NCBI GenBank assembly: GCA_005799495.1
Contig: SYGP01000010.1
Coordinates: forward strand, 1-64,000
Origin: Planctomycetia bacterium
GTDB lineage: Bacteria > Planctomycetota > Phycisphaerae > Phycisphaerales > SM1A02
Direction of reading: 5' to 3'
Length of the DNA: 64,000 nucleotides
Part shown: one piece after another, positions 54,484 to 63,972 of the stretch
How positions within the stretch are numbered: position 1 is the stretch's first letter
Layout: the number at the start of each line of letters is the position of its first letter
Translations under genes and position numbers: made by a program
The notes under the pieces: model-generated
What the model saw: only the letters and a program-made list of their open reading frames with translations
Told to the model about the DNA's origin: nothing
Database searches by the model: none

Positions 54484-56066
54484 CCACCCTCCGACTGCAC
54501 CGTGGCGAGTTGTTCATCGGCCAGGATCGATCGGTACTGCCTTTCGAAGAATGCGGCAAACCGACGACGCAGAAGCATGCGAGGATCATCACGCTCTTCC
54601 CAAAGTCCTCCATCCTTGAATCCGCCCTTCAGCCAACCCGACCGGATGGCGGCGAGGTCTGCGGGTCGATCCAATCGCAGTTCAACTCCATCAGCGCCTG
54701 GCGCGGTTGGCATCGCATCGAACGCGGCGATCCATCGCTTCAGCTGGGGATCGGATACGTCTTCGGCGCTGACCACTCCTTGGACTTTCGGATAGGCCGG
54801 ATGCGAGATGATTCGATTCCACGCATCCCGCAACAGAGCCGAATGACTTATCGCCATCGGCAAGAACAGAGTGGACACAAAGTCGCGGTAGCTTGGGTTG
54901 GTCGCGGGCATCGGTCGCTCATCGAAGGGATTGACCTTGTCAACAAAGCAGTCGCTGCAGCACTCGTAGACGGCGCGCCGCGATGGCAGGCGCCGAAGCG
55001 CATACCGAGCAGGGCGAGGATGACCGCACGCGTCCGCGTCGCCGGGCGCCGCCTGCCAGAGCAATTGTCCCTCGTCGGACATGCAGAACTCCACAAACCG
55101 TCGCGCCATGTCGGGATGCGGTGCGCCGCGGAGCACCGCAACGGGATCTGGGTCGACGACGCTTTCACCTGCGGGTGCAACAAACTCAAGTCGAGCGATT
55201 GATCCGATGCCAGTCTTCGCTGCAGCATCCGAGAGCGCCTGCACTTGGTAGCGGCCATAGAAGTCGATGGCGACGCCGACGGCAGACTCGCCGTTGCCAA
55301 CCTTGGTCGGGACCACACTGCTCGATGCAATGATGTGATTGGAGTTGGCTGCTGCCCGGCGCAGCACCTGCCATCCGCGGGTCCATTCCAGCCGCTGCAG
55401 AATCGTTTCGAAGGCGGTGGCGGCCGAACCGCTCTGGGAGGGGTTGACCAGAATGACATTCCCACAAAGTGCAGGCTGCGCGAGGTCCTCCCATCGTCGC
55501 GGTGGATCGATGCCAAGCTCTTCGCAGCGGTGTGTGTTCGCGACGATGCCAAAGGTGCTGAACGCAGCGCCGAACCAATACAGCTTCGGATCGTAAATCC
55601 GCTTGCCGGCAACATCGTTTGGGCCATACCACTCCGTGAGACATTCGGGGGTCACCCAGTCGCACGGCGCCAGCACCGTCGCGCTTCGGGGCGGCTCGCC
55701 GTCGATCGTGACTGGTTTCGCGAGGGAGTCGAACTCGTAGCTGCCGCCGCCAAAGACGATGTCTGCTTGTCCGCCAACGGTGGTGCCTTGCTGAAGGGCC
55801 GCTTCCGTTTGCGCGATGAGCATCCGACGAATCTCGGTCGTTCCACCTGGGGTGCTCCAGCGGACTTCGGCTTGCTCGCCGAAACGCTCGCGGTGCCAGC
55901 GAGCAAAGCCGATCGAGAACTCGGAACGGATCTGTTCATTGTGCGGCGTGACGACAACAACGATTCGGCCAGGCGCTGCGGGGGTTTCCCCTTCGAACAG
56001 AAGCGCAGGAGCGAGTGCAAGCACCACCACTGCGGCGAACGAGATTGCCGTGGTCGGTCGGATCAT
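54480..56066 (-). CDS. Periplasmic solute-binding protein (Fe3+/polyamine ABC type), no partner genes
   Basis: 528 residues. N-terminal hydrophobic signal (F-A-A-V-V-V-L-A-L-A-P-A-L-L-F), then a bilobal binding fold: V-V-V-T-P-H-N-E-Q-I near 38, D-I-V-F-G-G-G-S-Y near 101, L-C-G-N-V-I-L-V-N-P-S-Q-S-G near 193, and A-V-G-V-A-I-D-F-Y near 260, as in iron(III) or AfuA-type proteins. It is about 150-200 residues longer than usual, through an extra C-terminal part. It contains C-S-D-C and other cysteines near 365. No permease or ATPase is nearby. It overlaps pyrF and DUF971 genes by four bases each. Confidence 0.78.
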   Translation of the reverse strand: MIRPTTAISFAAVVVLALAPALLFEGETPAAPGRIVVVVTPHNEQIRSEFSIGFARWHRERFGEQAEVRWSTPGGTTEIRRMLIAQTEAALQQGTTVGGQADIVFGGGSYEFDSLAKPVTIDGEPPRSATVLAPCDWVTPECLTEWYGPNDVAGKRIYDPKLYWFGAAFSTFGIVANTHRCEELGIDPPRRWEDLAQPALCGNVILVNPSQSGSAATAFETILQRLEWTRGWQVLRRAAANSNHIIASSSVVPTKVGNGESAVGVAIDFYGRYQVQALSDAAAKTGIGSIARLEFVAPAGESVVDPDPVAVLRGAPHPDMARRFVEFCMSDEGQLLWQAAPGDADACGHPRPARYALRRLPSRRAVYECCSDCFVDKVNPFDERPMPATNPSYRDFVSTLFLPMAISHSALLRDAWNRIISHPAYPKVQGVVSAEDVSDPQLKRWIAAFDAMPTAPGADGVELRLDRPADLAAIRSGWLKGGFKDGGLWEERDDPRMLLRRRFAAFFERQYRSILADEQLATVQSEGG

Positions 56067-56935
56067 GGGTGCGCTGCTGCGGGGCAACACACCGCACGGA
56101 CCTCGGCGGCAAAGCTGTGGGCGGCGCGCTCGACGGCGCTCTTCCAATGCTCGCCAGGCTTGCATGTCGGGTAGATCACGCTGCGGCTCGCCGTGACGAT
56201 TGCGCCCCTCCCATCCGAGCGGAAGCAGGGTCGCACGTCATCGGCCGTTCCACCTTGCGCCCCGTAGCCCGGTACCAGAAACAGCTGGTTGGGCATGAGC
56301 GTTCGCAGCGCAGTCGCATCCTGGGCTTTGGTGGCACCGACCACGGCACCGAGACTGCTGAATCCCCTCGTTCCGATCGACTCCGCGCCAGTCGCCGCGA
56401 CCAGCGAAGCAACCGCTTCGGCGACTGAGCGACCATCCCTCAGAAGCAGGGATTGCAGCGCATCCGACGCTGGGTTGGAGGTCCGAACGAGAGCAAAGAC
56501 CCCGCCTCGGGCAAGGAAGGGAGTCACCCCATCCATGCCGAGGTAGGCGTTTGCCGTGCACCAATCCGCCGAGAAGTGACCGAACAGCGCTGCCGCGTAA
56601 TGTTCGGCCGAGATGCCAATGTCGCCGCGCTTGGCGTCCAAGATCGTGACGAACCCAGCGGACTTCGCGGAAGCCATCACTTCCTCGAGCGCTTTGAATC
56701 CCTCGGGCCCATACCGCTCAAAGCAGGCTGCCTGAATCTTGATGCACGGAACGACCCCGCGCACGGCATCGATGATGCCTAGGCTAAAGCGTGCAAGAGT
56801 CGTCGAACCAGAGCTGGCATGAACCTCCGGCGGGATGCGTTCCACCACGGGATCGAGGCCAACGCACACTGGCGAGCCCGCGGCGTCCATGGCGCTCATC
56901 AGACGATCAGCTGGATGTTCCCGCCCGAGAGTCAT
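56063..56935 (-). CDS. pyrF: Orotidine 5'-phosphate decarboxylase, type 2
   Basis: 290 residues, the longer type-2 form. V-C-V-G-L-D-P near 23, K-I-Q-A-A-C-F-E near 66, catalytic D-A-K-R-G-D-I near 99, P-F-L-A-R-G-G near 138, and F-L-V-P-G-Y-G-A-Q-G-G near 219 close the phosphate site. It makes UMP from OMP. It heads a run with the solute-binding protein and DUF971 genes (ATGA overlaps), an odd partnership. TAGCAT lies six bases before the ATG. It diverges from cinA. Confidence 0.93.
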   Translation of the reverse strand: MTLGREHPADRLMSAMDAAGSPVCVGLDPVVERIPPEVHASSGSTTLARFSLGIIDAVRGVVPCIKIQAACFERYGPEGFKALEEVMASAKSAGFVTILDAKRGDIGISAEHYAAALFGHFSADWCTANAYLGMDGVTPFLARGGVFALVRTSNPASDALQSLLLRDGRSVAEAVASLVAATGAESIGTRGFSSLGAVVGATKAQDATALRTLMPNQLFLVPGYGAQGGTADDVRPCFRSDGRGAIVTASRSVIYPTCKPGEHWKSAVERAAHSFAAEVRAVCCPAAAHP

Positions 56936-56941
56936 GAGCCC

Positions 56942-56947
56942 ATGCTA
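56942..56947 (-). promoter_or_regulatory. -10 element of pyrF (TAGCAT), six bases before ATG
   Basis: The same hexamer and spacing as at hpd. It predicts leaderless mRNA for the pyrF run. Confidence 0.5.
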
Positions 56948-56959
56948 GCGATCCGCAGT

Positions 56960-56965
56960 TACGCT
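56960..56965 (+). promoter_or_regulatory. -10 element of cinA (TACGCT)
   Basis: TACGCT ends nine bases before the ATG at 56975. Confidence 0.35.
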
Positions 56966-56974
56966 TCTTCGAGA

Positions 56975-58285
56975 ATGCCCACGGCAGCAGTGCTTTCGAT
57001 CGGTGACGAACTGGTGCTTGGCCAGATCACCGACCGAAACGGAGGCTGGCTCTCGGAGGAACTCCTCAAGCTCGGTCTGATGGTGAACGAGCGCCGAACG
57101 GTTGCCGATGACCGTGTCGCGATTGCTGCGGCGTTGAAGGAACTCGCTGCGCGAGCTGCGCTGGTGGTTGTGACGGGAGGTCTCGGACCGACGGACGATG
57201 ATCTCTCGCGCGAAGCGCTTGCCGATGCGCTCGGTGTGGAACTTGAAGAGGATGGACGAGCGCTGCAGCATTTGCTCGACCTGTACCAGCGACGCGGGCG
57301 TCCGATGCCTGCGATGAACCGCAAGCAGGCGCTTCGACCGAAGTGTGCGCAGTGCTTGGACAACCCCCATGGCACGGCCCCGGGCATCGCTGCGCGGTTG
57401 GGTGGGTCGGAGGTATTCCTGCTCCCTGGGCCGCCCAATGAGATGCGACCCATGTTCCATGATTTCGTTTCGCCGGCGGTGCTTGGCATCACGGCGCAAG
57501 CAGGAGGTCTGCAGATCGCGACGGCGAGCGTTCACTCGTGCGGACTCCCCGAAAGTGCCGCTGCGGAGTTGATCAGGCCGTTCATGGAGCGCGGGAGCAA
57601 TCCGTTGGTAGGGACGACGGCCAGTGGGGCCGTGGTGTCTGCACGAATCCGCGCGATGGGCGCGGCGGCGATGGATGGCGCGCTCGAACGCACCGTGCAG
57701 GAAGTCGAACGCGCGTGGGCTCCGTATGCATTTGGTCGTGATGGACTGACATTGCCCGCCGCGCTGGGAGAAACACTGCGCCGCGAGAACGCGATGCTGG
57801 CAGTGGCAGAGAGCTGCTCGGGTGGAGGTGTCGGTGCTTTCATCACCTCGGTGGCAGGTTCGAGTCGTTGGTTCGCAGGGGGATTCATCACCTACTCGAA
57901 TGAACTCAAGCGCGATCTGTGTGGGGTCCCACAAGCCATGCTGGCCGACCACGGCGCCGTGAGCGAAGAGGTTGCGCGGGCACTGGCGCGGAGCGCGGCG
58001 GAAAGGTGCAACTGCCGCTTTGGACTGAGCATCACGGGGGTGGCGGGACCCGATGGTGGAAGCATCGAGAAGCCCGTCGGTCTGGTGTGGGTTGGTCTGT
58101 GCGACCGCGATGCCGGCCATGGGGCGTCGACCACGAAGGCTCGTCCGTTCCAGTTGCTTGGCGACCGTGAAACAGTGCGTGAACGCATCGCGCGCGTTGG
58201 ACTGCAGTGGGTGCGACTCACTGCGCTCGGGTTTGGCGATGTTCCACTGCTGTGGGAGCGTCCCTCGCAGAGTGCACGCGCGTGA
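56975..58285 (+). CDS. cinA: CinA-family protein: ADP-ribose pyrophosphatase-like plus NMN amidohydrolase
   Basis: 436 residues, two domains. The N-terminal MoCF/MogA-like domain (I-G-D-E-L-V-L-G-Q-I-T-D near 8, V-T-G-G-L-G-P-T-D-D-D near 67, F-L-L-P-G-P-P-N-E near 148) and the C-terminal PncC domain (V-A-E-S-C-S-G-G near 274, Y-S-N-E-L-K near 307, G-I/V-A-G-P-D-G-G near 355). CinA enzymes hydrolyse ADP-ribose and deamidate nicotinamide mononucleotide in NAD recycling; the name comes from competence induction in Gram-positives. It overlaps folK by four bases (GTGA). Confidence 0.92.
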   Translation: MPTAAVLSIGDELVLGQITDRNGGWLSEELLKLGLMVNERRTVADDRVAIAAALKELAARAALVVVTGGLGPTDDDLSREALADALGVELEEDGRALQHLLDLYQRRGRPMPAMNRKQALRPKCAQCLDNPHGTAPGIAARLGGSEVFLLPGPPNEMRPMFHDFVSPAVLGITAQAGGLQIATASVHSCGLPESAAAELIRPFMERGSNPLVGTTASGAVVSARIRAMGAAAMDGALERTVQEVERAWAPYAFGRDGLTLPAALGETLRRENAMLAVAESCSGGGVGAFITSVAGSSRWFAGGFITYSNELKRDLCGVPQAMLADHGAVSEEVARALARSAAERCNCRFGLSITGVAGPDGGSIEKPVGLVWVGLCDRDAGHGASTTKARPFQLLGDRETVRERIARVGLQWVRLTALGFGDVPLLWERPSQSARA

Positions 58286-58839
58286 GTGTGATTGCGTACA
58301 TCGGCATCGGTGCGAATCTCGGTGACCGTGCGGCGACCATCGATGCGGCGGTCGCCGCAATTGGTCTGCTCGATGGAGTGGAACGTCTCGCCGAGAGTGC
58401 GCTGTACGAGACTGAACCGATCGGTCCTCCCCAACCGCACTATCTGAATGGCGTCTTGGCGGTCAGGACGGTGCTCTCTGCTCCCGAACTTCTGCGCGCA
58501 CTTCTCGAAGTGGAGCGTCGCCTTGGGCGCGTCCGGATCGATGCAGAGCGCAACGCGCCACGAACGATCGATCTCGACTTGCTCCTCCACGGCGAGTCGA
58601 TCTGGCGCGAGGCAGAGGTAGAAGTGCCCCATCCTCGGCTGCTCGATCGGTCCTTCGTGCTTGTACCACTTCTGGAGATCGCACCAACGCTCCGCCATCC
58701 CATCACGGGCAATTTGCTAAACTCATGTGGCTCCGCTCGCGCGGACTCAGGCATCGCCTTGTGGCGACCTGCAAGGCCACTGGACACCGACCCCGAGAGG
58801 CACCAGCGCTCTCACGACCTCTCGAAAGGATCATCATGA
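58282..58839 (+). CDS. folK: 2-Amino-4-hydroxy-6-hydroxymethyldihydropteridine pyrophosphokinase
   Basis: 185 residues. A-Y-I-G-I-G-A-N-L-G-D-R near 5, Y-E-T-E-P-I-G near 42, R-N-A-P-R-T-I-D-L-D-L-L near 92 with the two Mg2+-binding aspartates, and V-P-H-P-R-L near 115 are HPPK signatures. It activates the pterin for folate synthesis. The C-terminal ~35 residues after the domain look unstructured and overlap the next gene (ATGA). The start is GTG, overlapping cinA. Confidence 0.92.
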   Translation: MSVIAYIGIGANLGDRAATIDAAVAAIGLLDGVERLAESALYETEPIGPPQPHYLNGVLAVRTVLSAPELLRALLEVERRLGRVRIDAERNAPRTIDLDLLLHGESIWREAEVEVPHPRLLDRSFVLVPLLEIAPTLRHPITGNLLNSCGSARADSGIALWRPARPLDTDPERHQRSHDLSKGSS

Positions 58840-60173
58840 AACGAATTCTTGGCTCGTTCGCGTTCGTCGCATCTTGTCTCGCGACTTCCTTCGCTGCTGC
58901 GCAGGAGCCCGCTGCAGCTCCCGCACCTGCGTCCAAGCAGTCTGTGGATGCGGACCAGATGCAGGATGCTCCAATGGACGAAGCTGCGCTCGCACAGATG
59001 TTCCCCAAGGCGCCGCTGAATGGCGACACCTTTCCTGAAGCGGCGAAGACTCCAGAGGCGATCAAGGCGGGGGCAGCGCTCCTCGAGAAGATCGCTGCCA
59101 AGTACCGATCGGCACCGGCGATCACGGACACTGTTGCATGGACCGTCAAGTTGCCAGGTGGAGAGCAGAAGGATTCGATGTCCATCCGACTGGGCGGCGG
59201 ACAGGAAATGGAAGTCACCGCTGGAACGATGACGATGGTGTCGACGGGCGGGAATGTCTACTTCGCTGATGAGCAGGTCGACGACAAGTTTGTGAAGGTC
59301 GCCCTCGATGGAACGGTCGTGAACACCCTGCAGACGAAGCTCGATGGAATCGAGTTCCCCTGTCCGCACTTGGCGCTTCGAGGCAGTGCCGAAGGCAAGG
59401 CAGTCGACGCATTCAGTTTCGGTGGTGGCAGCTTCACCAAGGTTGCCGGTTATCAGGAGAAGGGTGGAATGGCCGAAATCCTCTTGGCGGGCGAGGGTGA
59501 GAGCGACCTGAAGATTTCAGCTGATCCAAAGACTGATCTTGTGCAGTCCCTCGCGCTGGTCATGGCGCCACCCGGCGCGCCTCCGGGCATTCGCTTCGCC
59601 GTGGACTTCATGCTCAAGCCGTCCGTGTCGGACAAGTTGGAAAAGCCGATTGCCTTCAATGCGGGCAAGCGCAAGGCTGTGGACGGACTGAGCGACTTGA
59701 CTCCGTCCCGCCCCGAGGCGATCGCGGTTGGTGCAGAGGCGCCGACGTTTCGGTTGATGGACAACAACGGATCCGAGGTCGATCTCGCGTCCCTTCGCGG
59801 CAAGGTCGTGGTCGTTGATTTCTGGGCGACTTGGTGCGGTCCGTGCAGGAAGGGGCTGCCCACGATCGATGCCCTCGCGAAGTGGGTCGCGGAATCGAAG
59901 ACCAATGCAGCGGTGTATGGGATCAATGTGTGGGAGCGCGGCGACGGTGCGATGGTGAAGTCCAAGGAGTATTGGGACAAGAACAAGTTCTCCTTCCCGT
60001 TCCTCGACGACATCAAGGGCGATGTGATCAAGCAGTATGGGTTTGATGGCATCCCCGCCACCGTCGTGATTGGTCCAGACGGCAAGGTGGTCGCCGTTCA
60101 CCAAGGATTCGACGCCAATCTGACCGAAACGCTGAAGGCTGAAGTGCTCAAGGCGCTCGGAGGGAAGAGCTGA
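58836..60173 (+). CDS. Exported thioredoxin-fold protein with DUF2092-like domain (TlpA-like)
   Basis: 445 residues. Signal peptide ending F-A-A-A-Q near 22. Residues ~80-290 form a beta-rich, lipoprotein-carrier-like domain (V-A-W-T-V-K-L-P, M-S-I-R-L-G-G-G, V-Y-F-A-D-E-Q-V) resembling DUF2092. Residues ~305-445 are a TlpA/ResA-like thioredoxin domain with W-C-G-P-C near 336 and I-P-A-T-V-V-I-G-P-D-G near 408 (cis-proline). It probably reduces or isomerises disulfides in the periplasm. It overlaps folK by four bases with GAAAGGA as ribosome site. The two-domain arrangement is common in planctomycetes. Confidence 0.85.
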   Translation: MKRILGSFAFVASCLATSFAAAQEPAAAPAPASKQSVDADQMQDAPMDEAALAQMFPKAPLNGDTFPEAAKTPEAIKAGAALLEKIAAKYRSAPAITDTVAWTVKLPGGEQKDSMSIRLGGGQEMEVTAGTMTMVSTGGNVYFADEQVDDKFVKVALDGTVVNTLQTKLDGIEFPCPHLALRGSAEGKAVDAFSFGGGSFTKVAGYQEKGGMAEILLAGEGESDLKISADPKTDLVQSLALVMAPPGAPPGIRFAVDFMLKPSVSDKLEKPIAFNAGKRKAVDGLSDLTPSRPEAIAVGAEAPTFRLMDNNGSEVDLASLRGKVVVVDFWATWCGPCRKGLPTIDALAKWVAESKTNAAVYGINVWERGDGAMVKSKEYWDKNKFSFPFLDDIKGDVIKQYGFDGIPATVVIGPDGKVVAVHQGFDANLTETLKAEVLKALGGKS

Positions 60174-60213
60174 GCGCTTCGGGGCTTCTTCCAAAGCGAT
60201 CGGACTGTTCAGA

Positions 60214-63141
60214 GTGGTGACGGATACTTCATCGGATCCCGGCACCCTGTACATCGTTGACGGGCACGCGCAGTTCTTCCGTGCCTATTACGCCATTCGT
60301 GGTGGCATGTCGAGCTCGGTCACGAACGAGCCGACGCACATGGTGTACGGGTTCGTGTCGATGCTCGCGAAACTGCTTCGCGAGCGGCGCCCTGGTTTCG
60401 TGGCACTCGTGATTGATGCCGCAGGCGATGACCGCACGTTTCGATCGCAGATATACCCCGAGTACAAGGCGAATCGGCAGCCAGCTCCCCTGGACTTCGG
60501 TGGGCAGGTCGAGCGGTGTTTGCAGTTCGTGCGTCTGCTTGGCATTCCTGTGTATGCGGTCGAGGCGGTCGAAGCCGACGATGTGATCGCCACGATGACG
60601 CGCAGGGTCCGGCGCGAGCATCCGCAGATTCGCGTACGAATCGTCTCCCGAGACAAGGATCTCGCGCAGTTGGTCGATGAACGCACCTCGCTGTTCGATC
60701 CGCAGGCGGGAACCGACGTCGGTCCCGACGAGCTCTTTGAATCCAAAGGCATTCGCGCCGTGCAAGTTGCAGACATGCTTGCGTTGATGGGCGATGCGTC
60801 GGACAACATCCCAGGCGTGGCGGGGATCGGGATCAAGACCGCGGCGCAGCTCATCACGACCTACGGGACGCTCGATGGACTGCTGTCCAATCTTGAGCAT
60901 CTTACGCCAAAGCGTCGAGAGGCGATCGAAAAGGGGCGCGCAGCCCTTGAGCTGTCACGAAAACTTGTGGCACTGAAAGATGACTGTGACATTCAGGTTG
61001 ACCTCGACGCACTCCGCCTCGACTTCTCGCGAGCGGACCGCGCCCAGATCGATGAGTTGCTCCGCGAACTCGGATTTGGGCGGCTCAAGAGCGAGGTGGA
61101 TTCTCTGCTCACGGGTTCTGCCGTTGATTCGTCTCGAGTATCCGAGCCTCCTAAGACGGCGGTGCCGCCTCGAGTGGCGGCAGTCGAACGCCGCCCGAAG
61201 CCCCCATCGGATCATGCGGATGCACCATTGTTCGCTGCTTGGGCAGCTTCCGAAGGCGAAGCGTTGGCACCCCCGGCTCCGGAACGAGCCGCCTACACCG
61301 CAGGTTACGAGTGCCTGCGCACACCGACCGAGATTGAGGATGCGGTCCGTGCTGCGCGCGAAGCGGCCAAGCTTGGAGCGCACATTGCCTTTGATACAGA
61401 AACGGATTCGCTTCGGACGGTGATCGCGCGTCTCTGTGGCGTCAGCCTTTCGTGGCGTGAGGGTCAAGGCGTGTACATCCCGTGCCGCTCGCCCGAAGCG
61501 GAAACCCACTGCGATGCAGAAACGGTCGGACGGCTCCTGAAGCCGTTCTTCGAGGATGCAAGCGTGCCGAAGGTTGCGCACAACGCGAAGTTCGACGTGC
61601 AAGTGCTGCGCCGATCCGGCATCGAGGTCGCAGGGCTCGTGGGCGACTCGATGATTGCGTCGTATGTGCTCGACGCTTCGCGCTCGCATCACGGACTCGA
61701 TGGACTTGCGCAAAGTCAACTGAACTACACATGCATTGCCTTCCGCGATCTTGTCGGGTCCGGAACGCTGCAGCGGACATTCGATCAGGTGCCACTCGCG
61801 CAAGCCGCGCCGTACGCAGCGGAAGACGCGGACATCGCTGGTCGACTCGATCGCCTCCTCACCAGCAGGGTCGATGCGGCGGGGCTCGGTGATCTCTACC
61901 GCACGATGGAGCTGCCGATCGTCGCGGTGCTGGCAGACCTCGAGTGGAACGGCATCCTTGTGGACAAGGCGGAACTCGATCGGCAGTGCACGCAGCTGGC
62001 TCGGTTGGCAGATGGACTTCGCGCACGGATCATGGAGACCGCGCCGCATCCGTTCAATCCTGATAGCCCCAAGCAGTTGTCCGCCGTACTCTTCAACCAG
62101 CCTGATGATCCCCAGCCTGGACTGGGTCTGCGCTCGAGCAAGCGCACACAGGGTGGCTTGAGCACTGGCATCGAAGTGCTCGAGAGGCTCGCCGCTGATC
62201 CGTCGGTCACCAGCGAACTTCCATCGCACATGATTGAGTATCGAAAGCTCCGGAAACTCGTCGGCACCTATCTCGAGGCATTGAAGGAGGCAATCGAACC
62301 GACAACGGGGCGCATTCACGCCTCGTTCCATCAAACGGGGACTGCAACAGGGCGATTGTCATCGAGCGAACCGAACATGCAGAACATCCCAATCCGCACG
62401 GAGATTGGTCGGGAAGTGCGCAGGGCATTCGTGGCACCATCCGGGTACGAGTTGCTCTCCTGCGATTACTCGCAGATCGAACTGCGGGTGCTGGCGCACC
62501 TGGCGGAGGATCCCGCGATGATTGCTGCGTTCGAGCAATCGGTGGACATCCACACTGCTGTGGCGGCGGAGGTGCATGGCTTGGACCCATCGCGCGTCAC
62601 GAGTGACCAGCGAAGCGGGGCCAAGATGGTGAACTTTGGCATCATCTACGGCATCACGCCCTGGGGGTTGGCGCGTCGCCTCGGAGGGGGAACAACGCCG
62701 GCGCAAGCCAAGGAGATCATCGATGGATATCGCGCACGTTTCAGTCGAATCGATGGGTTTCTCAGAGAGTGCGTCTCCCATGCGAAGCAGCATGGGTGGG
62801 TAGCCACGATGGCGGGACGGCGTCGGGCCGTGCCGCAGGTGCTGTCGCCCAATGGCGCGGAGCGTGCGCTTGGAGAGCGAATGGCGATCAATTCCGTCGT
62901 GCAGGGCAGTGCGGCCGACATCATGAAGGCAGCGATGGTGCGGATTCACCGCGGTGTCTCGCAGCATCCTGGCACTCGGATGTTGCTGCAGATCCACGAC
63001 GAGTTGGTCTTCGAGGTGCCCGTGGCGCAACTCGCGTCGGTGCAGTCGTGGGTCGTTGAGGAAATGGAAGGTGCTGTGCAGCTCAAGGTTCCACTGAAAG
63101 TCGAGTCATCTCACGGCATCAACTGGTTCGATGCCTCCTGA
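60214..63141 (+). CDS. polA: DNA polymerase I
   Basis: 975 residues, three domains, all with active motifs. The 5' nuclease has D-G-H-A-Q-F-F-R near 13 and G-D-A-S-D-N-I-P-G-V near 191. The 3'-5' exonuclease is apparently active: F-D-T-E-T-D near 392, H-N-A-K-F-D near 456, A-E-D-A-D near 533. The polymerase has D-Y-S-Q-I-E-L-R near 751, the O-helix S-G-A-K-M-V-N-F-G near 804 and H-D-E-L-V-F-E-V-P near 928. It repairs DNA and removes Okazaki primers. A ~70-residue Pro/Ala-rich linker joins the nuclease and exonuclease domains. The start is GTG (a second GTG follows); no -10 was seen at the usual distance, so it may be read from upstream. Confidence 0.95.
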   Translation: MVTDTSSDPGTLYIVDGHAQFFRAYYAIRGGMSSSVTNEPTHMVYGFVSMLAKLLRERRPGFVALVIDAAGDDRTFRSQIYPEYKANRQPAPLDFGGQVERCLQFVRLLGIPVYAVEAVEADDVIATMTRRVRREHPQIRVRIVSRDKDLAQLVDERTSLFDPQAGTDVGPDELFESKGIRAVQVADMLALMGDASDNIPGVAGIGIKTAAQLITTYGTLDGLLSNLEHLTPKRREAIEKGRAALELSRKLVALKDDCDIQVDLDALRLDFSRADRAQIDELLRELGFGRLKSEVDSLLTGSAVDSSRVSEPPKTAVPPRVAAVERRPKPPSDHADAPLFAAWAASEGEALAPPAPERAAYTAGYECLRTPTEIEDAVRAAREAAKLGAHIAFDTETDSLRTVIARLCGVSLSWREGQGVYIPCRSPEAETHCDAETVGRLLKPFFEDASVPKVAHNAKFDVQVLRRSGIEVAGLVGDSMIASYVLDASRSHHGLDGLAQSQLNYTCIAFRDLVGSGTLQRTFDQVPLAQAAPYAAEDADIAGRLDRLLTSRVDAAGLGDLYRTMELPIVAVLADLEWNGILVDKAELDRQCTQLARLADGLRARIMETAPHPFNPDSPKQLSAVLFNQPDDPQPGLGLRSSKRTQGGLSTGIEVLERLAADPSVTSELPSHMIEYRKLRKLVGTYLEALKEAIEPTTGRIHASFHQTGTATGRLSSSEPNMQNIPIRTEIGREVRRAFVAPSGYELLSCDYSQIELRVLAHLAEDPAMIAAFEQSVDIHTAVAAEVHGLDPSRVTSDQRSGAKMVNFGIIYGITPWGLARRLGGGTTPAQAKEIIDGYRARFSRIDGFLRECVSHAKQHGWVATMAGRRRAVPQVLSPNGAERALGERMAINSVVQGSAADIMKAAMVRIHRGVSQHPGTRMLLQIHDELVFEVPVAQLASVQSWVVEEMEGAVQLKVPLKVESSHGINWFDAS

Positions 63142-63151
63142 GCGCGTTCGG

Positions 63152-63179
63152 TTGACTCCCGTGGGTCTGCCGCTACCAT
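63152..63179 (+). promoter_or_regulatory. Promoter of tRNA-Asp (TTGACT-N16-TACCAT)
   Basis: TTGACT (63152-63157) and TACCAT (63174-63179) are 16 bases apart, 45 bases before the tRNA, in the gap after polA. Confidence 0.5.
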
Positions 63180-63224
63180 TCTCCCTCCGCAGTGCGGCGT
63201 TCGCGCTGATCTGCGGATTGGTTT

Positions 63225-63298
63225 GGGGCGGTAGCTCAATTGGTTAGAGTACCGGCTTGTCACGCCGGTGGTTGCGGGTTCGAGCCCCGTCCGCCTCG
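63225..63298 (+). tRNA. tRNA-Asp (anticodon GTC)
   Basis: Acceptor GGGGCGG/CCGCCTC (one G-T), D arm GCTC/GAGT, anticodon arm CCGGC/GCCGG with loop TTGTCAC (U33, GTC), T arm GCGGG/CCCGT with loop TTCGAGC. 74 bases, discriminator G as in tRNA-Asp, no encoded CCA. Confidence 0.96.
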
Positions 63299-63369
63299 TT
63301 CGGTAGACCGCGGAAGCGCCGCGCAACGTGCCACACTTTGCGCGGCGCGACGCTTGGAACCGGTCGCCT

Positions 63370-63924
<555 letters not shown>

Positions 63925-63972
63925 GGGAAGTGTGTTCGTGAGTGAACCGAGTCATGGTATGAAGATGAAGGC

